Assembly: GCF_004011805.1 (NCBI RefSeq)
Contig: NZ_RCHJ01000017.1
Location: 1 to 64,000, forward strand
DNA: 64,000 nt
Direction of reading: 5' to 3'
Source: Piscinibacter defluvii
GTDB taxonomy: Bacteria; Pseudomonadota; Gammaproteobacteria; Burkholderiales; Burkholderiaceae_C
This document shows, piece by piece, positions 1 to 11,392 of this stretch. The translations under genes and the position numbers were made by a program. Positions within the stretch are counted from its first letter, which is position 1, and every line of letters starts with the position of its first letter. The notes beneath the pieces are model-generated. The model made no database searches. It was not told the origin of the DNA and worked only from the letters and a program-made list of their open reading frames with translations.

Positions 1-48
1 GCACGCTGGCCAGACTGCGAACTCGGCATGTCCAGGTTCTCGGCATAG

Positions 49-348
49 TGGATCAACGAATGCCTGACACGCGCGGTGGCGCTGTACCTCGCGCAGCAGT
101 CCGGCCGGCGCTGCATGACCCTTTTCTGCGACGAGGCCGATGGCGCACTGGATGCCGACCGCAAGCGCATGTTCATGGCGATGAAGCGCGAGGTTCTGAA
201 GCTCGGTGGATACGAACGCGAGTTCTTCGTCTCGCAGACCCCCGAGCTGACGGCCATGGCGGATGCGGTCATCGATCTGGACGCCATGTCCGTCAATGCC
301 CCAGCGCAACGGCTGGGTGTCGCTTGCTTCGATACACTCACCGGTTGA
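49..348 (+). pseudogene. 3' fragment of an SMC/SbcC-like ATPase gene
   Basis: Only the C-terminal end of an ABC/SMC-type ATPase is visible. It contains a Walker-B-like stretch (TLFCDEADGALD) followed by a D-loop and switch region (FFVSQTPELTAMADAVIDLD), as in SbcC/Rad50-like proteins carried by integrative elements. The reading frame is closed by a TAG at 46-48, and the first in-frame ATG is at 76. The N-terminal P-loop is therefore absent in this frame, so the gene is truncated or frameshifted near the window edge. Its stop overlaps the ATG of the next gene (TGATG). I infer it is island backbone broken by, or lying beside, the metal cargo. The upstream sequence needed to decide between frameshift and truncation is outside the window. 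Confidence 0.55.
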
Positions 349-701
349 TGCGCCGATCCACCGTCCTCTTCGTGATGCTGTTTGCCATGCTCTGGCAATC
401 GGTGGCGCTCGCCCGCGCCGGCTCGACGGTAAATGCTCTGGCCGACCTGGGGCACGCCGCGCTGCACTGGCAGGAGGAAGGCCATCACCACCACGAGGAT
501 GGTTCGTACCACCTGGACGAGTCGAAGGAATCGGCGCAGCACGTGCTCAGCGATCACGTGAGTGCGGCGGCTGCGCTGATGGTCCCGGCCTCACACGCCT
601 TCCCACCCCCGGGGTCGGCCGCGCCTGGCGGCCTGCACGACAGACTCGTGCCCGACCCCACGCTCGACGGCCTGCTCAGGCCACCTCGGTCCCGCTCCTG
701 A
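348..701 (+). CDS. small His-rich exported protein, CzcI-like
   Basis: A 118-residue protein with an N-terminal signal peptide (MRRSTVLFVMLFAMLW...ALARA), then a histidine/acid-rich stretch (EEGHHHHEDGSYH) that could bind metal in the periplasm. Size, position directly upstream of an RND efflux operon and the His cluster resemble CzcI, the small protein that begins czc operons in Cupriavidus. The similarity is architectural and I cannot show homology by alignment. The start is fixed by the TGATG overlap with the preceding fragment. A stem-loop (702-718, CCCGCC/GGCGGG) follows the stop and separates it from the outer-membrane component gene. Confidence 0.55.
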   Translation: MRRSTVLFVMLFAMLWQSVALARAGSTVNALADLGHAALHWQEEGHHHHEDGSYHLDESKESAQHVLSDHVSAAAALMVPASHAFPPPGSAAPGGLHDRLVPDPTLDGLLRPPRSRS

Positions 702-839
702 CCCGCCTTCGCGGCGGGCGTCCGCTCATGGGCGCCCGGCCTTCCGCTGAACCGGCACTCCGCGCACGTTCTCGGCCGCCCCTGGCGCGCACCGAACGCG
801 CTCACCGCCGGTCCAGGCCGTTGAATCGTCAGGATCATC

Positions 840-2117
840 GTGAAGTCTTCTTTCTGGCTGTCTGCCTGCGTCATCGCGGGCAGCCTGGCCGGCGGGCTCG
901 TCCGGGCCCAGCCTGCCGAAATCCCACGGGGCCCGAGCGCGGCGCTCCCCTCCGCATCCGGCCCGGCGGCCGGCACCGTCAGCCTTCGCACGGCCCTGGA
1001 CGCCGCCTGGCAGCGCGCCGTCGCGGCGCGCGAGAGTGATGGCCAGCGCCGCCGCGCCGAGGCCGATCGTGCCTCCGCGGGCAGCTTCTGGGCTGCGCCA
1101 CCGTCGCTGGCACTGAGCCACCGCGACGACCGCCTGCAAAGCAACGCCGGCAAGCGCGAGACCGAGATCGGGGTCGCCGTTCCGCTGTGGCTGCCCGGCC
1201 AGCGGGCCGCCCGCTCGGGTACGGTCGAGGCCGCGGTGGCTCAGGCACTCGCCGCGGAACAGGCGGCGCGCCTGCGCTTGGCCGGCGAAGTGCGTGAAGC
1301 CGCATGGCAACTGACGGCCTCGCAGTCCGAGCTCACTCAAGCCGACACCCAGGCTCAGGCGCTGAAGCAACTGGCCGACGATGTCGAGCGTCGCGTGCGC
1401 GCCGGCGATCTGGCGCGTGCGGACGCCCTGGCGGCCCAGGCCGAGCAGTGGTCGGCGTCCGCGCTGCAGTCCGAGGCGCGCCAGCGCCTGCAGGCGGCGC
1501 GCGCCCGCTGGACCTTGCTCACCGGGCTGACCGCCGGGCCGGACCTGTCGGCTGCGACGCCGGCCGATGCAGCGCCGGTAGGCACGTCGCCGCATCCGGA
1601 GCTTCAACTGGCAGGCCAGGCCCGTGAACTGGCGCGCAAGCGGGTGGAACTGATGCGCCACTCACGGCGCGATGCGCCCGAGCTGAGCGTGGGAGTGCGG
1701 CAGGACGTCCCCGGCCGGGCCGAGGGCTCGCAAGGCAGCCTGGTCGTCGGCCTGCGCCTGCCCTTCGGCACCGACGACCGCAATCGGCCGCTGGAAGCGG
1801 CTGCGCTCGCGGAACTGGGCGTCGCAGAAACCCACGAGCAACGCCTGCGTGAGCGCATCGACAGCGACATCGCCGCCGCCAGCGTTGCGCAGCGCTCGGC
1901 CGAAACCCAACTCGATGCCGAGACCGCGCGCGCAGGCCTTCTGCGCGAGCGCGCCAGCCTGATCGACAAGTCCTTCCGTGCCGGCGAGACCCCGTTGCCC
2001 GACCTGCTGCGGGCGCTGGCCGCCGCGGCGCACGCCGACAGCGCCGTGGCACGCCAGACCGCCGTGCTGGGCCTGGCCCGCGCCCGACTCCAACAAACCC
2101 TCGGACTCCTTCCATGA
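840..2117 (+). CDS. outer-membrane efflux protein (TolC/CzcC family)
   Basis: A 425-residue protein of the outer-membrane factor family, forming the outer-membrane channel of a tripartite RND metal efflux pump. It has a signal peptide (residues about 1-25), long Ala/Glu/Arg-rich alpha-helical stretches arranged as two internal repeats, and a family-typical length. The GTG start at 840 is preceded by AGGA and avoids an unlikely longer N-terminus. Its stop overlaps the next ATG (ATGA), so it is translationally coupled to the operon downstream. CzcC is the closest named relative. Metal specificity does not reside in this subunit. Confidence 0.85.
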   Translation: MKSSFWLSACVIAGSLAGGLVRAQPAEIPRGPSAALPSASGPAAGTVSLRTALDAAWQRAVAARESDGQRRRAEADRASAGSFWAAPPSLALSHRDDRLQSNAGKRETEIGVAVPLWLPGQRAARSGTVEAAVAQALAAEQAARLRLAGEVREAAWQLTASQSELTQADTQAQALKQLADDVERRVRAGDLARADALAAQAEQWSASALQSEARQRLQAARARWTLLTGLTAGPDLSAATPADAAPVGTSPHPELQLAGQARELARKRVELMRHSRRDAPELSVGVRQDVPGRAEGSQGSLVVGLRLPFGTDDRNRPLEAAALAELGVAETHEQRLRERIDSDIAAASVAQRSAETQLDAETARAGLLRERASLIDKSFRAGETPLPDLLRALAAAAHADSAVARQTAVLGLARARLQQTLGLLP

Positions 2118-2776
2118 GATCTTTCCCCGATCGCATTGCCTCGCGGCACCCACTGCCCAGGGCACCCAGGGCCCTCTGCGCCATGCTGCTGACGACAAGC
2201 GCGTTCGTCATCGCCGCGCCGGGTGCCCACGGCCCCAATGGCGAGCATCTGGACAGCCCGACGACGATGCGGGCCGCCTCGGCCCTGCCGCGCATCGAAG
2301 CCAAGTCCGAAGCCTTCGAGCTGGTCGCCGAAATGCGTGCCGGCGAGTTGGTCATCGTGATCGACCGCTACGAAACCAACGAGCCCGTGCTGGGTGCAAA
2401 GCTCGAAGTCGAGAGCGGATCGCTGAAGGCCGCGGGCGTGTTCCGCGCCGAGCAAGGCGACTATGTCGTCACCGATGCGGCCATGCTCAAGGCATTGGGC
2501 GCTGCCGGCGAGCACGGCCTCGTGTTCACGCTGGTGGCAGGCAAGGACAGCGACTTGCTCGATGGCACGCTGGTGAACACCGGCGGTCGCGCTGCGGCCG
2601 TCGTTGCGACGAGCGATCACGGACACGCCCCAGGCAACGATGCCCACGGACACAGCCATGAGCGGGAACGCGCTGCATGGATCGGCGCCGGTGCCGCAGC
2701 CCTGGCTCTGATCGGTGGCATCGCCTGGTGGCGCCGACGCCGCCGCGATGCCGGCAAGCAGCAGGGGGGCCTGTGA
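2114..2776 (+). CDS. periplasmic accessory protein of the metal efflux operon, membrane-anchored
   Basis: A 220-residue protein with an N-terminal signal segment and one C-terminal transmembrane helix (AAWIGAGAAALALIGGIAWW) followed by a basic tail. It carries [13 protein letters not shown] near residue 35; the same motif recurs near the N-terminus of the adjacent membrane-fusion protein. A His-rich patch (DHGHAPGNDAHGHSH) precedes the membrane helix. The middle resembles the small beta-domain seen again in the 7174-7548 product. It overlaps both neighbours by 4 and 1 bases. A periplasmic metal-binding or metal-passing role is inferred. It may be a split-off N-terminal domain of a CzcB-type protein. 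Confidence 0.6.
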   Translation: MRSFPDRIASRHPLPRAPRALCAMLLTTSAFVIAAPGAHGPNGEHLDSPTTMRAASALPRIEAKSEAFELVAEMRAGELVIVIDRYETNEPVLGAKLEVESGSLKAAGVFRAEQGDYVVTDAAMLKALGAAGEHGLVFTLVAGKDSDLLDGTLVNTGGRAAAVVATSDHGHAPGNDAHGHSHERERAAWIGAGAAALALIGGIAWWRRRRRDAGKQQGGL

Positions 2777-3948
2777 TGAAGCACAAGTCCTGGTGGTTCG
2801 GCGGCGGCCTTGGCCTGCTGGTTCTCGCGGCGCTCGTCGCCCGGATGCTTCTGGTGTCTCTGGCGTATGCAGCCCCGGGCGCGCACGGCCCGAACGGCGA
2901 GCACCTCGACGCACCCGGCGCCGCGGTCAACGCTTCCGGTCTGGAGCGGCTGCCCGACGGCAGCGTCAACGTGCCCAAGCTCGCGCAGCGGCGCATGGCC
3001 ATCCGCACGGTGCTGGCACCCGAGTCCGACGCCGCCGCCACGGTCGAGATGCCGGGTCGGGTGATCATGGACCCGAACGCCAGCGGCCGCGTGCAGGCGG
3101 TGCACGGCGGGCGCATCGAGCCCGGGCCCAAAGGGTTGCCGGTCGCCGGCCGGTCCGTCAGGCGCGGCGAGGTGCTGGCCTACGTCCGCCACCATGCCGA
3201 GCCCTATGCCCTCGGCACGCAGCAGGCCCAGCTGGCCGAACTGCGTGCGCAGCGGCAACTGGCCGAGCAGCGCGTGCAGCGCCTCGAAGGCCTGGAGGGC
3301 ACGGTGCCGCGCAAGGAGATCGAGGCCGCGCGCAGCGAAGCGACGAGCCTGGCCGAGCGCGAGCGCAGCATCGGCGGCAGCCTGGTGGCGCGCGAAACAC
3401 TGACAGCGCCGGTCAGCGGCGTCATCGCCCGCGCGGATCTCGTTGTCGGCCAGGTCGTCGAGCCGCGCGACGTGCTGTTCGAGGTGGTGGACCCGGCGCG
3501 CATGCTGGTGGAGGCCACCACTGCCGATGCGGCGGTGGCTGCGCGTGTCGCCGGTGCATCGCTGCAGGGTGTGCCCGAGGTGACGCTGCGCCTGCTCGGG
3601 GTATCGCGCTCGCTGCGCGACGGCGTGCTGCCGCTGACTTTCGCGGTGACGCCGGCAAAGCCGGGCGCAGCTCAGCGCGAGTCCCTGCCTTTGGCGATCG
3701 GCCAGCCGGTCACCGTCGTGGCGCAGTCGAAGGAGCGCATCAAGGGCGTGGTGCTGCCGGCCCAGGCCGTGGTGCGCAACCCGTCCAACGAACCCATCGT
3801 CTGGATCAAGTCGGGCGCCGAGCGCTTCATCCCGCAGCCGGTGCAGTACCGGCCGCTGGACGCGAGCACGGTCGTGGTGACCCAAGGGCTGAGCGCGGAC
3901 AACCGCGTCGTGGTCCAGGGCGCGCCGCTGATCGCGCAGATCCGCTGA
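2776..3948 (+). CDS. RND efflux periplasmic adaptor (membrane fusion protein, CzcB/CusB-like)
   Basis: A 390-residue periplasmic adaptor linking the inner-membrane RND pump to the outer-membrane channel. It has an N-terminal membrane anchor (residues about 5-30), the motif [15 protein letters not shown], a split biotinyl-lipoyl domain ([26 protein letters not shown] and [20 protein letters not shown]), a helical hairpin between the two halves and a C-terminal beta-barrel. The ATG at 2776 overlaps the upstream TGA. A longer open frame upstream is a shadow of the preceding gene. It is shorter than canonical CzcB (about 520 residues), which has an extra N-terminal metal-binding domain. Here that domain may be supplied by the preceding gene. 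Confidence 0.85.
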   Translation: MKHKSWWFGGGLGLLVLAALVARMLLVSLAYAAPGAHGPNGEHLDAPGAAVNASGLERLPDGSVNVPKLAQRRMAIRTVLAPESDAAATVEMPGRVIMDPNASGRVQAVHGGRIEPGPKGLPVAGRSVRRGEVLAYVRHHAEPYALGTQQAQLAELRAQRQLAEQRVQRLEGLEGTVPRKEIEAARSEATSLAERERSIGGSLVARETLTAPVSGVIARADLVVGQVVEPRDVLFEVVDPARMLVEATTADAAVAARVAGASLQGVPEVTLRLLGVSRSLRDGVLPLTFAVTPAKPGAAQRESLPLAIGQPVTVVAQSKERIKGVVLPAQAVVRNPSNEPIVWIKSGAERFIPQPVQYRPLDASTVVVTQGLSADNRVVVQGAPLIAQIR

Positions 3949-3961
3949 GCGAGGAACGATC

Positions 3962-7108
<3,147 letters not shown>

Positions 7109-7173
7109 GATGACATCAGGCCCGGCGGCGCCGCCTGTTCCAGAGCGCCGCACCCTCGCAGGAGATCGAAGAG

Positions 7174-7548
7174 ATGATGAAGAAGCTGTTGACCGCGGTC
7201 GTGCTGGGCCTGTCGGCCGTGTCTTTCAATGCCGCATTTGCCCACGGTGGCGGCCCTGCCAAGCATGGCGGTGTGGTCGCGACCTCTAGCGACCTGTCGT
7301 TCGAACTGGTCGCCGATGGCGGCAACGCCGTGATCTATGTCGAGGACCATGGCAAGCCGATGGCGCCTGCGGGGCTAAAGGGCAAGCTCACCGTGCTGAA
7401 CGGCGCCGAGAAGTCGGAGTCCGAACTGGTCGTGGCGGGCGACAAGCTCGAAGCCAAGGGCGTTAAGCTGACCAAGGGAGCCAAGGTCGTCGCGGCGATC
7501 GTGACGCCGGCCGCAAAGGCGATCACCGTTCGCTTCACCGTCAAGTAG
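7174..7548 (+). CDS. small periplasmic protein of the metal efflux operon
   Basis: A 124-residue protein with a clear signal peptide (MMKKLLTAVVLGLSAVSFNAAFA) and a mature N-terminus starting HGGGPAKHGGVV, which offers histidines for metal binding. The rest is a compact beta-rich domain (DLSFELVADGGNAVIYVEDH...). The phrase FELVA and the general pattern match the middle of the 2114-2776 product, so the two may share a domain. An AGGAG site lies about 12 bases before the ATG. It abuts the next gene without a gap (TAG then ATG). The function is unknown; periplasmic metal buffering is a reasonable inference. Confidence 0.6.
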   Translation: MMKKLLTAVVLGLSAVSFNAAFAHGGGPAKHGGVVATSSDLSFELVADGGNAVIYVEDHGKPMAPAGLKGKLTVLNGAEKSESELVVAGDKLEAKGVKLTKGAKVVAAIVTPAAKAITVRFTVK

Positions 7549-8604
7549 ATGACTCTGTCCGCCCCGACCCGGCCAGCCCTGCGAGGCGGCCTGCTCGCGC
7601 TGCTGGCCGCGGCGCTGTTCGGCGTCAGCACGCCGCTGGTGCAGCAGTTCGGCGCCGGGCTCGGGGCCTTCAGCACGGCCGCGCTGCTCTATGCGGGGGC
7701 GGCCGCCGTCGGCTTGCTGTCGCGCCAGCGCATCCACCGCGAGGCGCGATTGCAGCGCGCCGATCTGCCTCGGTTGCTGGCGATGGCGGGTTTCGGTGCC
7801 GTGATCGGCCCGGTTGCGCTGGCCTGGGGGCTCCAGAACACCAGCGGCACCAGCGCCTCGCTGATGCTGACGCTGGAGGCCTTGTTCACTGCCGTGTTGG
7901 CCTGGCGCCTGTACCGCGAGACCATGGACGGCCGGGTGTGGACGGCGATGGCTTTGCTGCTGGCCGGTGGCATGGTGCTGGTGCTCGAGCAGGGGCGCAC
8001 GGGTGGCGCGCAGCTGTGGGGTCTGCTGGCCGTGCTGCTGGCCACCGCAGCATGGGGCGTGGACAACACACTGTCGCGGGCCCTGGCGGAGCGCGATCCG
8101 GGGCAGGTGGTGATGGCCAAGGCCGTGCTGGGTGCGTCGGCCACCTTTGCCCTGGCGGTCTTGTTCGGCGAACCCCTGCCAACAGCCGGCGCCGCGCTGG
8201 CCCTGTTCGCCGTCGGGGCCTCGGGATACGGGCTGAGCCTGAGGTTCTACCTGCTTGCGCAACGGGCCTTCGGCGCGGCGCGCACGGGGTCGGTCTTTGC
8301 GTTCGCGCCCTTCATCGGTGCTGCATTCGCGGTAGCGCTGGGTGATCGGTCAGCCAGCGGGCTGATGGCGCTGGGCAGCGTGCTGATGCTGGCCGGCGTG
8401 GTGCTGCACCTGGCGGAGTCACACGGCCATGAGCATGATCACGAACCGCTGGAGCACGAGCACGCGCATCGCCACGACGACGGGCATCACGAGCACGACC
8501 ACGATCGCGCCTCCACCGGAGATCACAGCCACCGACACCGGCATGAAGCACTACGACACGGACATGCCCACGTGCCAGATGCCCACCACGGCCATCGACA
8601 CTGA
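7549..8604 (+). CDS. EamA/DMT-family permease with histidine-rich C-terminal tail
   Basis: A 351-residue membrane protein with about ten hydrophobic helices arranged as two EamA repeats (LRGGLLALLAAALFGVSTPL and the second around LLAVLLATAAWGVDNTLSRA). It belongs to the drug/metabolite transporter superfamily. After about residue 285 comes a roughly 65-residue tail made largely of His, Asp and Glu (HGHEHDHEP...HHGHRH), unusual for DMT carriers and similar in character to the His loops of CDF/ZIP metal carriers. It is the last gene of the efflux operon, immediately after the preceding stop. Export of a metal or metal complex is inferred. The transport domain alone does not reveal the substrate. 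Confidence 0.75.
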   Translation: MTLSAPTRPALRGGLLALLAAALFGVSTPLVQQFGAGLGAFSTAALLYAGAAAVGLLSRQRIHREARLQRADLPRLLAMAGFGAVIGPVALAWGLQNTSGTSASLMLTLEALFTAVLAWRLYRETMDGRVWTAMALLLAGGMVLVLEQGRTGGAQLWGLLAVLLATAAWGVDNTLSRALAERDPGQVVMAKAVLGASATFALAVLFGEPLPTAGAALALFAVGASGYGLSLRFYLLAQRAFGAARTGSVFAFAPFIGAAFAVALGDRSASGLMALGSVLMLAGVVLHLAESHGHEHDHEPLEHEHAHRHDDGHHEHDHDRASTGDHSHRHRHEALRHGHAHVPDAHHGHRH

Positions 8605-8628
8605 TCTTGCAGTCTTGAACGAAAGGAA

Positions 8629-8650
8629 GCCAGGCCCTCCGCGGCCTGGC
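8629..8650. terminator. hairpin between convergent genes
   Basis: GCCAGGCC and GGCCTGGC form a perfect 8-bp stem with a 6-base loop, followed by a pyrimidine tract CTCTCTTCCT. It lies between the end of the metal operon (+) and a leftward operon ending at 8679, so it probably ends transcription from both sides. Confidence 0.6.
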
Positions 8651-8678
8651 CTCTCTTCCTGCGCGGTCGATGCCGGTA

Positions 8679-9002
8679 TCAGACCGGCACCTCCTTTGCG
8701 CCACCGTCCGGTGAGTGCTCCGCGATCCGGTTGCCGGCGCGATGGACACCGTCGGCGACGACAGCATCGATCATCGAACGTGGCACCAGGATGTCGAATT
8801 CCTCCAGTCGTCGAATCAACGTGGCGATGTCGCGCCAGTCGGCTGCCGGCTCATCGAGGCTGCTGTAGGCGGGTGCGTCGGCATCGGCTTCGCGGCCATC
8901 TTCCCAGAGCTGCAGGAAGAACTCGTTCAGCGGCCGGTCGTAGCCCATCACGACGAGCAACGGGCTTCCAGCCCGAACCGTGTGCAGGTGATGCCGGCTC
9001 AT
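8679..9002 (-). CDS. hypothetical island protein
   Basis: A 107-residue soluble protein (MSRHHLHTVRAGSPLLVVMGYDRPLN...) without signal peptide or recognised motif. Its start overlaps the stop of the gene before it (ATGA), so it is the third gene of a leftward three-gene operon. An acidic middle (EDGREADADAP) and a helical C-terminal half are visible. Proteins of this kind accompany radC in island backbones, but I cannot assign a function. Confidence 0.6.
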   Translation of the reverse strand: MSRHHLHTVRAGSPLLVVMGYDRPLNEFFLQLWEDGREADADAPAYSSLDEPAADWRDIATLIRRLEEFDILVPRSMIDAVVADGVHRAGNRIAEHSPDGGAKEVPV

Positions 9003-9307
9003 GATGCTTCACCTGGTTCTTCGAAGCATTCGATGCCTTCGACCGCGGCGCCGTGCACGTCGAATTTGAGCCAGACGATCCCCGCGCGCTCGGCCAGATC
9101 GAACAGCTGGGCGAGGTCGGCCTCGAGCGGCGTGTCGTAGCGGGGCACGCCGACATAGACAAAGCCACCGGTGAGCGTCGGATAGGCATTCACGGACAAC
9201 TGGTCCTCCTGCAGAAGCTGGCGCGTGGCCGGTGAAAGGTGCGCGTTCGACAGCGCGACGAGGGGCTCCGTGAGCTCGCGCAGGCGGGTCAGGACAGGCT
9301 CGCTCAT
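8999..9307 (-). CDS. hypothetical island protein (DUF-type, 102 aa)
   Basis: The ATG at 9307 was chosen because it overlaps the stop of the preceding zinc-ribbon gene (ATGA); a longer frame upstream runs through that gene. The protein begins MSEPVLTRLRELTEPLVAL and has an alternating strand/helix pattern (YPTLTGGFVYVGVPRYDTPLEADLAQLFDLAERAGIVWLKFD). It ends with an acidic tail. No catalytic motif is evident. It overlaps the next gene by four bases, so the three proteins are made together. Confidence 0.6.
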   Translation of the reverse strand: MSEPVLTRLRELTEPLVALSNAHLSPATRQLLQEDQLSVNAYPTLTGGFVYVGVPRYDTPLEADLAQLFDLAERAGIVWLKFDVHGAAVEGIECFEEPGEAS

Positions 9308-9483
9308 GACGCCCTCCCGGCCGCCTGCAGGGACGGTCTCGGCGACGCTTTCGCGCGCCGGTTGAAGTCGATGCCGCAATCGCGGCAGCGGTACCAGCGC
9401 AGGCGGCCGAGTTGACCGAGCGGTACGCCCCGGCCCGGGCAGACCGGGCAGGTGGGTGATTGCGGCGAAGTGCCGGTGAACAT
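9304..9483 (-). CDS. small zinc-ribbon protein
   Basis: A 59-residue protein with two CxxC pairs (CPVC near residue 12 and CRDC near residue 33), the layout of a zinc ribbon. The rest is basic. The ATG at 9483 is preceded by AAGGAG, and the repeated leader element at 9504-9537 lies just upstream. It heads the three-gene leftward operon. A nucleic-acid or protein-binding role is likely for such ribbons but is not shown here. Confidence 0.55.
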   Translation of the reverse strand: MFTGTSPQSPTCPVCPGRGVPLGQLGRLRWYRCRDCGIDFNRRAKASPRPSLQAAGRAS

Positions 9484-9503
9484 GGTGTTGCTCCTTCTCT
9501 TCT

Positions 9504-9537
9504 CGAAGGGGCGCTCGCCCACGAGGGCGATACGCCC
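9504..9537 (-). promoter_or_regulatory. repeated leader element, copy 1
   Basis: In gene direction: arm GGGCG, loop TAT, arm CGCCC, an 11-base spacer, then a second CGCCCC followed by TTCG. The first arm could pair with either downstream copy. The element ends 20 bases before the ATG of the zinc-ribbon gene. See copies at 10205, 11393, 11707 and 20347. Confidence 0.5.
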
Positions 9538-9571
9538 CCTCGGGGTTGTCGATGGCGGCGGCTGCCGCGGG

Positions 9572-10171
9572 TCAGATCAGTCCGCGTTCGGCGAACGACG
9601 CGCACTGGTCACCGGCCACGACGAAGTGGTCGAGGACCCGGACGTCGACCAGCGCGAGCGCCGACTTGAGGTTCTGCGTCAGGAACTCGTCGGCACGGCT
9701 CGGCTCGGCCGAGCCGCTCGGGTGGTTGTGTGCCAGCGCCACCGCAGCGGCGTTGCGCTCCAGCGCGCTCTTGACGATCTCGCGCGGGTAGACCGAGGTC
9801 TGCGTCAGCGTGCCGCGGAACATCTCCACGGCACTGAGCAGCCGGTTCTGCGCATCGAGAAACAGCACGATAAAGACTTCGTGCTGCAGGCCGGCGCAGT
9901 GCAGGCGCAGCCAGTCGCGCAGCGCCTGCGGCGAGTTCATCACCGGGCCGGCGCTCAGCTGCGCACGCAGGTCGCGCATCAGCAACTCGCGTGCGACGCC
10001 GAGCTTGTGGTCGAGCAAGGTGTCGCTCGCCTCGGTGGCGACGGCAGCGGTACCGAAGTAGGCGGACTCGAGGTCGTTCACCTGATCCGCATGCGGATAG
10101 TCCTTGGGCAGGACGGGGGCGAGCAAGGCGCCGATCAGTTCGGCGCGCGACAAGGCAGCAAGGTTTTGCAT
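9572..10171 (-). CDS. RadC-family JAB/MPN-domain protein
   Basis: A 199-residue member of the RadC family. The C-terminal half carries the JAMM metal motif (HNHPSGSAEPSRAD) with the preceding glutamate-containing strand (HEVFIVLFLDAQNRLL). The N-terminal helix-hairpin-helix region is present but divergent. I chose the ATG at 10171 because GGAGA lies 8 bases upstream; ATGs at 10183 and 10192 are alternatives. Despite the name, RadC proteins have no proven repair role, and short copies are common on plasmids and integrative elements. It has its own copy of the repeated leader element. Confidence 0.85.
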   Translation of the reverse strand: MQNLAALSRAELIGALLAPVLPKDYPHADQVNDLESAYFGTAAVATEASDTLLDHKLGVARELLMRDLRAQLSAGPVMNSPQALRDWLRLHCAGLQHEVFIVLFLDAQNRLLSAVEMFRGTLTQTSVYPREIVKSALERNAAAVALAHNHPSGSAEPSRADEFLTQNLKSALALVDVRVLDHFVVAGDQCASFAERGLI

Positions 10172-10204
10172 GGCGTTCTCCATGGGGTTCATCGAAAGGA
10201 CGAA

Positions 10205-10238
10205 CGGGAACGCCGCCCCAGCCGGGAACGGGTTCCCG
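10205..10238 (-). promoter_or_regulatory. repeated leader element, copy 2
   Basis: In gene direction: CGGGAAC, 2-base loop, GTTCCCG, spacer GCTGGGGCGGC, then a second exact GTTCCCG followed by TTCG. It precedes the radC-like gene. The 7-base arm is present twice in direct orientation and once inverted. Confidence 0.6.
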
Positions 10239-10616
10239 AGCGGGTGGCGCCGCGAGGGCGCCGAAGGGGGCAGGTGACGACTGCTACGCCTGGCAGGGCC
10301 AGGACCTCCTGTCGGAGGGCTTGATCTCACGATCGAATGCCGCGTCAGTGTCGTCGCGACGGGGTTCGGCCAACAGGGTGGCGATGCGAGCGCCATCGGA
10401 GCGGGCCGGCGGAATGGGACAGTTCTGCGTGGCGCCAGTGCCCGGTGCCGCGTCGCGTGCCCGCAACGCGGCGCCATCTGGCTGCGACTGGAATCGCAGC
10501 CGGACGCGACTGGCGTCGAACTGGCGAAGAAAGTCCAACGAGAGCGTGTTTTGCGCTTGCAGGTGTGCGCGGCTTGGCGCGAGCATGGCGGCGAGCCCCT
10601 CGTTTGCGCGCCCACC

Positions 10617-10832
10617 ATGATCCGCCTTGGAACCCACATTCGACTGACTCGGCCCGAGGCCGAACGGCTGTTCCGGCTCACCGACATCGAGCCGGTGAAC
10701 ATCCGCACGGCGGCGGACCTCGACGCCTATGTGGCCCGCTGCAAGGCGCACTACTGGGGCCGCTCGCGCGACACGCAGTTCCTGCACTGGCTGATCGACC
10801 AGGAGCGGGCCCGACTCGAAGTCGCGGCGTGA
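10617..10832 (+). CDS. hypothetical protein, 71 aa
   Basis: A short basic protein (MIRLGTHIRLTRPEAERLFRLTDIEP...) with a helical middle and a Trp/His-containing C-terminus (HYWGRSRDTQFLHWLIDQE). It stands alone on the plus strand between leftward genes and is closed by a strong hairpin. An ATG at 10551 in the same frame would add 22 residues that look like noncoding translation, so the ATG at 10617 is preferred. Function unknown. Confidence 0.5.
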   Translation: MIRLGTHIRLTRPEAERLFRLTDIEPVNIRTAADLDAYVARCKAHYWGRSRDTQFLHWLIDQERARLEVAA

Positions 10833-10841
10833 AGAAGGAAG

Positions 10842-10867
10842 GCCCCGAAGCACGAAGGCTTCGGGGC
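10842..10867. terminator. hairpin between convergent genes
   Basis: GCCCCGAAGC and GCTTCGGGGC form a 10-bp stem around ACGAAG between the ends of two convergent genes. There is no long T-run, but position and strength suggest termination. Confidence 0.6.
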
Positions 10868-10878
10868 GAGGGGTGGCG

Positions 10879-11376
10879 TCAGGCCGTGCGCGCGGCGACG
10901 GGCGCTGGCGCTGCGGTGTCCGACGAAGGCTGCCGCGTGGCCTTGGGGTCGAAAGCGGCAAGGGCCTGGGCGACGTCGGCGTCGCGCCGAAGTTCCCGTA
11001 CCTTTGCCGCGGCGGGTTCGCGACGCATCTCGGGCAGGCACTCGACGAACAGATCGATCGCGCGAGAACTCTTCAGTCGAAGCGCTCGCAGCGGCTCGGC
11101 GACGAGCACGCGGCCAGCCTGCCGCACGAACTGCCCGATACGCTTGTTGCGCTGCGTCCGCGCCTTGTGCGCGCGCAGCGATTCGCGGCAACTCAGGTAC
11201 AGCGCGAGGTGGTCGTGCCGCGCCTGCGCGTCGGCATCGAGCTGGGCCAGTATCTCGGCGGCGATGTCGGCCTGGCCGACCTGCCGGTAGAAGCGGACCC
11301 AGGCGCGCTCTTCTTCGATCTCCACGGCCGAGCGCTTCGCCTTGCGGGGAGCCGGGTAGGGCCTGTCGTTCAACAT
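10879..11376 (-). CDS. hypothetical island protein, 165 aa
   Basis: A basic, mostly helical protein (MLNDRPYPAPRKAKRSAVEIEEERAWVRF...). It has a conserved-looking core QADIAAEILAQLDADAQARHDHLALYLSCRESLRAHKARTQ in two stretches, and an Ala/Pro-rich tail. The ATG at 11376 has AAGGAG 9 bases upstream; upstream codons in the same frame lie in the repeated leader and are not coding. No enzyme motif is present. A DNA-associated role for the island backbone is possible but unproven. Confidence 0.6.
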   Translation of the reverse strand: MLNDRPYPAPRKAKRSAVEIEEERAWVRFYRQVGQADIAAEILAQLDADAQARHDHLALYLSCRESLRAHKARTQRNKRIGQFVRQAGRVLVAEPLRALRLKSSRAIDLFVECLPEMRREPAAAKVRELRRDADVAQALAAFDPKATRQPSSDTAAPAPVAARTA

Positions 11377-11392
11377 GGGGGACTCCTTGGTC

